Source: a virus
Virus record (IMG/VR): IMGVR_UViG_3300030090_001225
Location: 1-22,260 of that record
Strand: one strand, 5' to 3'
DNA: 22,260 bases
The translations under genes and the position numbers were made by a program. Positions 1-6,500 of the stretch are shown piece after piece. Every line of letters starts with the position of its first letter. Positions within the stretch are counted from its first letter, which is position 1. The notes under the pieces are model-generated. The model was given only the letters and a program-made list of their open reading frames with translations. It was not told the DNA's origin and did no database searches.

Positions 1-733
1 GGGCAGGATTTGTAGTGATGACGGGCGTTTCTATCTCTTGAGTAATCAGATCAATCACTTCTGCCTCTACCAGCGTAACAATATCAAACGTAGTTGAAAG
101 GTGAGGGGCGGCAAACCGTGGTCCGAAAAAGCCGCTTGAGAAGCCAGCATCAATGCCGAACAACTCAAACCCCCCTGTCAGCCCTGAGAAACTGTTGGCT
201 GGAATAATTTGTGAAAAATCAAAAGAGCGGACACCAGTAAAGTCCAACTCTACCTCGTGTTTAAACTGGTGAACTACAGTGTTTTGCTGAGAGAGCGTGA
301 GAGTAAGGTTGAAAATATCCCGACAATCTGATGACTGCATAACATTTCCACCCACACACGAAGACAGCACAGAGTTGCTTGGATGGGACTCTACATCTAC
401 ACCGTAATCCATAGTGAAGCCGCGATTGATATCATCGATTGTCATCTTCTCTTCAAGATCAAAGGTCGTGGAATATGTACCGCCCGGTCCCTGAGTACCT
501 GCCGTGCAGAATTTTCCTGTCGCACAGCCCCTTTGACTGCCACTTCCCGATCCTGTTTTAGTGCCGCCAGTTGTGGTGAACTCTCCCATGCTTGGCAGAA
601 AGTTTGTTGTGGTTTCTGTGCCCGTAACGATCTCGGTGCTTTGGGCATACGCTGACCCAGCACAGACAACGGCAATGCAGAAAGCCCGTATTGACTGATA
701 AATAAGCCTACGGAGTATGCGGTGGATAACCAT
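1..733 (-). CDS. Exported protein of unknown function, 3' end outside the window
   Basis: The reading frame is open from an ATG at 731-733 to the left edge, giving 244 codons without a stop. The N-terminus looks like a signal peptide: a basic n-region, the hydrophobic stretch AFCIAVVCAGSA, then AYA followed by QST, suggesting cleavage near residue 30. The mature part is Thr/Gly/Ser-rich at first. It then becomes a probably beta-rich domain with two nearby Cys (SSCVGG and SDCRD) and aromatic/Gly-rich stretches such as SGFFGPRF. The start overlaps the end of the upstream gene by 26 nt, and this overlap favours translational coupling. A shorter frame at 675-442 on the same strand is a shadow. 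I do not recognise a characterised family. Export by a phage gene after the lysis cassette suggests a periplasmic or envelope role, which is inference. Confidence 0.75.
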   Translation of the reverse strand, partial: MVIHRILRRLIYQSIRAFCIAVVCAGSAYAQSTEIVTGTETTTNFLPSMGEFTTTGGTKTGSGSGSQRGCATGKFCTAGTQGPGGTYSTTFDLEEKMTIDDINRGFTMDYGVDVESHPSNSVLSSCVGGNVMQSSDCRDIFNLTLTLSQQNTVVHQFKHEVELDFTGVRSFDFSQIIPANSFSGLTGGFELFGIDAGFSSGFFGPRFAAPHLSTTFDIVTLVEAEVIDLITQEIETPVITTNPA

Positions 734-1292
734 CTTCATTCCATTCATCAGGTTCATCTTGCTGGCGTTTAGCCCGTTCTTCTTCTTCTCTCTGCTCTTC
801 GAGTTTTTGTTCTTCCTTCTCAGCCTGACTTAAAGAATTTTTGTAGAACAAAGAATCCTCTGGTGCTTCCAAGTAATTTATATTCCACGCCTTCATAGCA
901 TCTGCCCCAATGCTTCCCCTGTATGGACACGGCGTTCCTGACATCATCATAGCGTCAAAGACTCGTGCGTCCTGACACAGCAAGCTAACGCCAGCAACCT
1001 TCATGCCCATTCCATACAGACTACGGGCAAGTTTAATTCGCTCACAATTTTTATCGATAACAGTGTGCCCTGTGGAAAGACCAAGGAAACCTGTCTGGGC
1101 ACCGACACTCATGCCTGATCTACAAACGTCGTTGTTATTTACAACGATGGAGGGTGCCGATGCAGTGGGGGGAGCTTTGTCAGTGACAACTGTTGAACTA
1201 ACGGTATTAGTGTCAGCAGCTTTTATTCTATCTGATGTTAAAACTCCAATCGCTCCTAAAGCGAGTATGAATATCAGTATGTGTTGTTTCAT
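708..1292 (-). CDS. Exported protein with charged C-terminal tail, unknown function
   Basis: A 194-residue protein starting with a typical signal peptide (MKQH, then hydrophobic ILIFILALGAIGVLT, with cleavage likely near IKA-A). The mature part has a Cys-containing core with the segments VCRSGMSVGAQTG, KNCERIK and LLCQDARVFDAMM, then GTPCPYRG. The spaced cysteines suggest disulfides in the periplasm. The last 45 residues are a Glu/Lys/Arg/Gln-rich, probably helical tail ending in DGYPPHTP. Its ATG overlaps the stop of the lipoprotein gene as ATGA. From memory, similar Cys-containing exported proteins occur in uncultured marine phages, but I know no function. A membrane-barrier or superinfection role is possible but unsupported. 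Confidence 0.8.
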   Translation of the reverse strand: MKQHILIFILALGAIGVLTSDRIKAADTNTVSSTVVTDKAPPTASAPSIVVNNNDVCRSGMSVGAQTGFLGLSTGHTVIDKNCERIKLARSLYGMGMKVAGVSLLCQDARVFDAMMMSGTPCPYRGSIGADAMKAWNINYLEAPEDSLFYKNSLSQAEKEEQKLEEQREEEERAKRQQDEPDEWNEDGYPPHTP

Positions 1293-1705
1293 TTCTTAGT
1301 CTGTTCATTGTTGCCTTTCTTGGGCTTTGGTTTAGGTGCAACTGCTTGTTCATAATAAATAATAATTTGTTTTTGTTGACCAATGTATCTCTGCAACTCT
1401 GCCATGTTTAGTGCCAGAGTTTCGTAATCCCTGACGCTAAATGCATAGAATAAAAACTCACCGTTCTTTTTGGTGTACCGTTTTTTAAAAGCTGCAAAGT
1501 TTTGATCGGTAACAACATACCAAGTAATGTCACTAAGACTTAAAGGTCGTGGTCTTTGTTGCGTAGGAATGACACGTTCGACCTGTACAGACTTTACCTC
1601 TATCTGTTTGATGGGGTTCCAGCTACCGCAGCTACTTAGTAGCAGGATCAGTGGGCAAAGCAGTAATGCCTTCCAGCTTTTCAAATAATTTCTTTGTTCC
1701 AGCAT
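1289..1705 (-). CDS. Lipoprotein, candidate outer-membrane spanin (o-spanin-like)
   Basis: A 138-residue predicted lipoprotein. A basic N-terminus and hydrophobic LLLCPLILL lead to a lipobox LSSC with Cys26 as the lipidation site, followed by GSWNP. The mature domain contains RPRPLSLSDITWYVV and then YETLALNMAELQRYIGQQK, a pattern I recall from proteins next to lysis genes in large phages. The C-terminus is Pro/Lys-rich. The gene starts 74 nt inside the upstream inner-membrane coiled-coil gene in another frame, the arrangement seen for Rz/Rz1 pairs. In Gram-negative phages, o-spanins join i-spanins across the periplasm to disrupt the outer membrane at lysis. The sequence is longer and more globular than classical Rz1, so the exact class is uncertain. 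Confidence 0.7.
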   Translation of the reverse strand: MLEQRNYLKSWKALLLCPLILLLSSCGSWNPIKQIEVKSVQVERVIPTQQRPRPLSLSDITWYVVTDQNFAAFKKRYTKKNGEFLFYAFSVRDYETLALNMAELQRYIGQQKQIIIYYEQAVAPKPKPKKGNNEQTKK

Positions 1706-2030
1706 TTATTTTCTTCTCCACCAGATTGGGTTTCTTTTGACTCAATCTAGTTAAGTCGTGCTTGCGAAGTTTATCAATTAGAGAGTTTCTGTATTCTTCT
1801 GCCTTTTGTAGTTTGGTCGTCAAATTTTTATTAAGCTTGCGAAACTCTGTCGCATCATCAAGCAAGGTTTGTATCGTATTGTCTTGCTCTGCCTTTGCCG
1901 CTTCCAGTTTAGCACTGTTTTCTGTCAGCGTTTGGATTCTTTGTTGGGTGTCCTTGTAGTAGTAGTAGCCACCATATGCCACGCTACCCACAAAACCGAA
2001 CACTATTATAAGAGCATATACCTTTAGCAT
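1632..2030 (-). CDS. Inner-membrane coiled-coil protein, candidate i-spanin (Rz-like)
   Basis: A 132-residue protein with one N-terminal membrane segment (about residues 4-21, YALIIVFGFVGSVAYGG). A long heptad-like helix follows at about 26-95, rich in Glu, Lys, Gln and Leu, then a C-terminal part LTRLSQKKPNLVEKKINAGTK. An N-terminal anchor with a periplasmic coiled coil is the hallmark of Rz-type i-spanins. The position directly after lysozyme and the holin candidate, and the 74-nt overlap with a downstream lipoprotein gene, fit a two-component spanin. AGGAG lies about 11 nt upstream of the ATG. The call rests on architecture and context, since spanins diverge too fast for a firm sequence-based family assignment by eye. 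Confidence 0.72.
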   Translation of the reverse strand: MLKVYALIIVFGFVGSVAYGGYYYYKDTQQRIQTLTENSAKLEAAKAEQDNTIQTLLDDATEFRKLNKNLTTKLQKAEEYRNSLIDKLRKHDLTRLSQKKPNLVEKKINAGTKKLFEKLEGITALPTDPATK

Positions 2031-2044
2031 TGCATTTCTGGCTC

Positions 2045-2389
2045 CTACTTTTTAGCACTCATGTAAGCTGTCATCCCCATGTACGCCCCGACGACACCAG
2101 CCATCCCAATGTAGAAAAGACCGAAGAGATCAGCCAAAGCTTTAATCCGAGAGTCAGGAAAAATAGGAAGAAAAACGGCAGCAGTAAAAATGAGCATGGC
2201 AATAATGCTAACCCAAGCCATCTTCCTTTGTGCGTCTGCTTTTTCCTCCGCAGCCTCGGCTTCGTGTATGGCTTTGACTGTTGCAAGTTCAGCATCGCTA
2301 ACCACACCATCCCCATCAACATCATACTCCTCGTAAACACTGTCCTTCTGGAGAACTTTTTTTCCTTTTGTCGGTTTGTTAGTAGCCAT
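2045..2389 (-). CDS. EF-hand protein with two membrane segments, holin candidate
   Basis: A 114-residue protein. Residues 23-34 form a canonical EF-hand calcium loop, DVDGDGVVSDAE, with Asp at loop positions 1, 3 and 5, Gly at 6 and Glu at 12. A charged Ala/Glu helix follows (about 35-56), then a membrane segment (about 58-77, MAWVSIIAMLIFTAAVFLPIF) and a second one (about 85-109, ending GAYMGMTAYM). The tail is SAKK. Its start overlaps the lysozyme gene end by 11 nt and it is followed by spanin candidates. The lysozyme lacks a signal peptide, so a holin is expected here. GGAG lies 8 nt before the ATG. The holin call is from topology and context; the EF-hand is seen directly. Confidence 0.68.
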   Translation of the reverse strand: MATNKPTKGKKVLQKDSVYEEYDVDGDGVVSDAELATVKAIHEAEAAEEKADAQRKMAWVSIIAMLIFTAAVFLPIFPDSRIKALADLFGLFYIGMAGVVGAYMGMTAYMSAKK

Positions 2390-2804
2390 GATCTTCTCCT
2401 GTTTTCATCATGTTACTCAAAACATTTGCACGGTCACCCACTTGCCTCGCCCACTTGGAGTCTAGCATTTCCACACCAGCCTCTTCGTATCTTCCGTTCT
2501 CAATGTGAGACAATGTGTTCACAAACTTGGAGAGGGAGCCAAGACCCATGTTAAAAGCCATGTCTACAACAACTCTCTGCCTGACATCATCAAGGTCCGA
2601 CCACCACGAAAAAGCACGTTCCACTTCTTCCTGAAAATCCCTGATATCATTGGCAAGCATCAACTCAATCTCGTCATCTGACAGCCCTCTGTCCCTGAGA
2701 TTGCGTCCTACGCCAATCGTTTCAATACCTTCGGTATCTAGGTACACCTTGGATCGCACCCCTTCGTGAACCTTTAACTGTGCTATTAACTTGTCAATAT
2801 CCAT
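2379..2804 (-). CDS. T4-type lysozyme (GH24 endolysin)
   Basis: A 141-residue muramidase predicted to cleave the beta-1,4 bond between MurNAc and GlcNAc in peptidoglycan during lysis. The active-site region reads HEGVRSKVYLDTEGIETIGVG. Glu14, Asp23 and Thr29 have the same spacing as the T4 lysozyme triad Glu11, Asp20 and Thr26. The later MAFNMGLGSLSKF region matches the family's second conserved block. There is no signal peptide or signal-anchor, so it should accumulate in the cytoplasm until a holin opens the membrane. A strong Shine-Dalgarno (AAGGAGG) precedes the ATG by 9 nt, the best in the window, and there is a 15-nt gap to the upstream dioxygenase gene. The gene overlaps the holin candidate by 11 nt. 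Confidence 0.93.
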   Translation of the reverse strand: MDIDKLIAQLKVHEGVRSKVYLDTEGIETIGVGRNLRDRGLSDDEIELMLANDIRDFQEEVERAFSWWSDLDDVRQRVVVDMAFNMGLGSLSKFVNTLSHIENGRYEEAGVEMLDSKWARQVGDRANVLSNMMKTGEDHGY

Positions 2805-2813
2805 ATCTCTTTA

Positions 2814-2820
2814 CCTCCTT
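2814..2820 (-). promoter_or_regulatory. Strong ribosome binding site of the lysozyme gene
   Basis: AAGGAGG, read on the minus strand, lies 9 nt before the lysozyme ATG at 2804. Most neighbouring genes rely on stop/start overlap, so this full-length site suggests lysozyme is translated independently and at a high rate. Confidence 0.8.
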
Positions 2821-3533
2821 CAAGTTACTGGTAACTTGTCACTATAAAATTTTCGTGACCAGCGTCGGTGCCTCAACAACGGTCTCCATATATAGGGAAA
2901 AGCCCAGCTTGCTTTCATGACCGTCCAGTTAAACAGGTTATAGGGAAACTTCATTGGTCTCATGTAATCCAAGAAAAGGATTACCCGTAACTGATCAGTC
3001 TCATTAACGGCGTAGTGGTTGTATGTGTCATCAAACAAAACAACCTTGCCATTTCTCCAATGGTACTTGTCACCCTCAACATTGATGTGGCACTTCTCAG
3101 GATCAGGTATAATCAAACCCATATGCATACGCAGAACACCAGCCCACGGTCCTTCGTGGGGGTTGAGTGCCTTGTCAGGACCAAGCACTGAAAGATAGGC
3201 AGAGACGACTGACTTGTGCCTGTTTAAAACTTTCATAAGCACAGGAAAGTTTGCGGCATTTTTCTTGAACGTCATGCCAGCACCCCTGAGAAAAAACATA
3301 CGCCACTTGTCATCATTGCTGATGTATGTCTGATCAGGTGATATATCCTGAAAGGGTGCGAAGTCATCATACCTCGCCATGATCTTCTTGGTCTCAGCCA
3401 AGATGTGAAAATAGTTTTCTTCCAGTTCTCTTGATAGCGGAGTGAGGGAAGGCTCAAAGAACTTCCTGTCCCCCCAAAGACAAGCCTTGCGGAAAGGTTT
3501 CTTTACAATCTGTGCAAGCTTGTAAGCACTCAT
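2820..3533 (-). CDS. Aspartyl/asparaginyl beta-hydroxylase-like Fe(II)/2-oxoglutarate dioxygenase
   Basis: A 237-residue protein of the AspH/LpxO-type hydroxylase family (PF05118-like), which uses Fe(II), O2 and 2-oxoglutarate. The visible core is NPHEGPWAGVLRMHMGL (about 124-140), then HWRNGKVVLFDDTYNHYAVN (158-177) and LRVILFLDYMRP. By comparison with human AspH, the iron ligands would be His137 and His173. Gly139 stands where other dioxygenases have Asp, and Arg183, ten residues after the second His, would hold 2-oxoglutarate. The last 40 residues are aromatic and basic, but I see no clear membrane anchor. The start overlaps the stop of the giant gene as ATGA, and lysozyme follows. The substrate is unknown: a virion or giant-protein side chain, a host protein, or a lipid A acyl chain (as for LpxO) are options. 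Confidence 0.85.
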   Translation of the reverse strand: MSAYKLAQIVKKPFRKACLWGDRKFFEPSLTPLSRELEENYFHILAETKKIMARYDDFAPFQDISPDQTYISNDDKWRMFFLRGAGMTFKKNAANFPVLMKVLNRHKSVVSAYLSVLGPDKALNPHEGPWAGVLRMHMGLIIPDPEKCHINVEGDKYHWRNGKVVLFDDTYNHYAVNETDQLRVILFLDYMRPMKFPYNLFNWTVMKASWAFPYIWRPLLRHRRWSRKFYSDKLPVT

Positions 3534-6500
3534 TGTAAACCTATTTGTCTGAGAACGGGCACTGCCGCTGTAATGGCTAACTCTTGTTGCCTTATAATAT
3601 TAAGAAGCTCTCTTTTCTTTGACGGATCAATGGGAGAGTTAAGAATCTGGTTCTTTTGTTGACGAACTTCCTTGAGTTGGTTGCGTATGTCTTTCATGCT
3701 TTCTTCAAGAGCCAGAAGTTTTGGTCTTTCTGTGCGGACTTCTATGATCTTATCTACATCGCCTTCTTTTTCAGCCTGAGCTAAAGCATTAACCGCTTGT
3801 CTGACAAGCCTGTCTAATTCGTAAAACTGCACTACCGTGCCACGGCTATTGGGGTCTTGGAAAAAACTCCTGACCAAAGGCAGGTTGTACCAATCTTTGT
3901 CGGGCGGTAACGAAGTGTCAGTAGGTTGAAAGGCATCAACCATATGACTTGCGGCAGATAAAGCGTAGCTTCCTAAAGTGCCTGTATACCCCTTGATTAA
4001 ATGGTCAAGTTTAAGGGGAGACATGTTCAGTTCTTTACCAAGGGCTATAGCAAAGCTACTGGTGCCTTGATATTTTTGTTGATCGGGATCAAGCCCCTTC
4101 ATGTAATACGGAACAATTTCTCTACCAGTAAAGGCAGAATAGTTGGTTCTCACTTCTTCCAGTGGCTTAATAAATTGGGGGAAATCAACCTGAAAAGTTG
4201 ATCGTATATTTCGGTCTAAGGAATCCAGAACATCTCTTCCTAAATCAGAACCCCCGCTCCACTGAAAAATTCTTTCAGGCATAACCTTGAAAATAAATCC
4301 TACTTCAAAAGGCGTGGGTATTTTAAGACATGGACCGCCAAATGGAGTAGGCACAAACCAGTTTAGGTCTCTGGCTTCAGGCGTTGCATTTTTATAGCAC
4401 TCAGAATCCCTCATCAGCATTGTATATAAAACAGTTGTGCCGATTATAAATGATGCCTTAGCAGCAAAAGCTTTACGGGTCGCGTCGGGATTTGCTGTTT
4501 CTTTGTTAACCCCAGCACGATAAAGAACATCCAGTCCCTGTATACGGGCATTCAAGAAAGGAATGACAGCAGTCAACAAACGTATCTCTGCGCTTGCCCC
4601 CCTCCTGTTAAAGTTAAGAACTTCCAAAGCCTCGAATAAAGCCTGAGCTTCGTTGCCCGTTCTTTCCAGCACTCTTTTGTAAACTGCAATTCTTGTCGAA
4701 GATTCAGAGGCGTTGGTAAGCACGGTCGTTGCGTCCCATACTTTTTTGAAGGGACTAGCAGCTTTTTCCGCCACTCCTTTGGGGCTTTTTGTTTTAACCC
4801 TGCTTTCGACATAACGAGCCATATCTTGCGGTGTGCCAGCAAAATCGTACCCACCAGAAACGCCGCCAGTCCGCAATGCTGTTCCAGCTTCTTTACCTAA
4901 AAGGGCGTCCACAGCACCCTGTAAACTACCAATAATCGGAACGTAATTTTGACCTGATGTGACCCAAGCACTTAGCGTATCACGCAACATATTACGCAAC
5001 ATAAAGCCGGGGTCTCTGGTGACCAGTTCTCTTAGCACTCTGGCAGGAGTAGCAAGATAACCCACAAAAACACTATCCATAATGGTGTCAGTGTTCTGAG
5101 ACAGGATAGTCATGGCGGTGTAAAGGAAAGGATCGACAATCTCAAAGTACCTATCCTTGCCGTCTACCCTGATCTGCACCGTGCTTAGGGGGTTATCTCC
5201 TGACTGGTCAACTTCAAATGCCAGTTCCAAGGCTAAAGAATCTCTAATAACTCTTTGGGCAGCAATGTTTTTCATGCCGCCTTGGATAGCTGTTGCTGCG
5301 TTCCTAGCCACATTGTCAAGAAAATCATCTACTCTGCGCGGTGCGGAATACAATTCAATCTTTGCGTCAGGTCTTGTTTGACGTGATGCACGAACAGCGG
5401 CAACAGCTTTGTTATAGCTGTCATATTCTTCTGGCTGTATCTGACCATCGATTGAAATTTGAAACGCCCTGCCAGCGCCAAGAAGTTTTTTGTCTACCCT
5501 CTTTCCGTCGAGCGGTACTTTTGTTGCTTTCTCTCCAGCAATATATGCAAAGTCCTGATCTGGGTAAAAGAACGACATCTCCTGCTTGACGCCAAATCCC
5601 TGCTGCTCCTGCCTGTAGTATGGCGTGTAGTCAGCAGTATCGATCCATGTCTGCCCCATCTCTTCTGTAATCAGACCAGTGTCTACCATGAACTGAACAA
5701 GGTAGCTGTTCCATACCTGATACTGATCAAAGACATCTGCAAAGTATTCATACTTGTCACCAAGGGACAGACCGTTAGCAATATCCTGCTCAGTCATGCC
5801 AGAGTCTCTGCCCTCTGCGTTTAGCCTTACCGCCCTCCTTGCCTGAGCATAAGTGCCAAACTGAGATGTAACACGAGCCTCCATGACAGGCTCCAGTATT
5901 TCGGCAAGACCCGTTATTGTTTGACCGTCCACTTCGTCAACTACCTTAAAAACTCCTGCTTCTTTGTCGTACACGGGTACGCCGTCATACCAAGCTGCCT
6001 TAGTTAACTGGGCATGTTGCTCTGACATGATCACAGCTTTAAATGCATTCGCGTCTGCGAGTGTTTGCCCAGCCAACAACCGACTTACTTTATCTGCAAG
6101 AATTGAAATTATTTCGTACTTGTTTACATACCTTTGCCGAAACTGGCTTTTAATCAAATCCCAGTTGTTACTGAACAAGACACTGTTTTTGTAGTCACCA
6201 AGAATTGCACTTAGAAAAGCCTGACCTGCCGTCTCTTCTTCGTTAACGGCTTGCGTTCTTCTAATTGTTTCCTGAACTTCAGGGCTTTCGTCTTTTACAG
6301 TGCCGCCCCTAGAAAACTTTTCCTTAGCCTTTTTATTAAGAGTTAAAGTGGGGCGACCAGTCGGCTTTTTAGTTTTGAACGTAAGCGCAGTTTCCTGAGC
6401 CGTCGTAGACAAAGCCGAAAAATTTGGACCAAGAGCGTTTGCTTTTCTATATTGTTCTACGTCTTTGCGAAGATTGTCTTGTGACAACACTTTGCTGGTG

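Noticed and set aside
442-675. 77-aa frame on the minus strand
   Set aside because: It overlaps, in another frame, the longer signal-peptide gene that runs from 733 to the left edge. Its sequence has no domain or signal features.
2030-2554. 174-aa frame on the plus strand
   Set aside because: It is antisense to the EF-hand holin candidate and the lysozyme gene, both of which have recognisable motifs. Its Cys/His/Phe-rich composition is that of a shadow frame.
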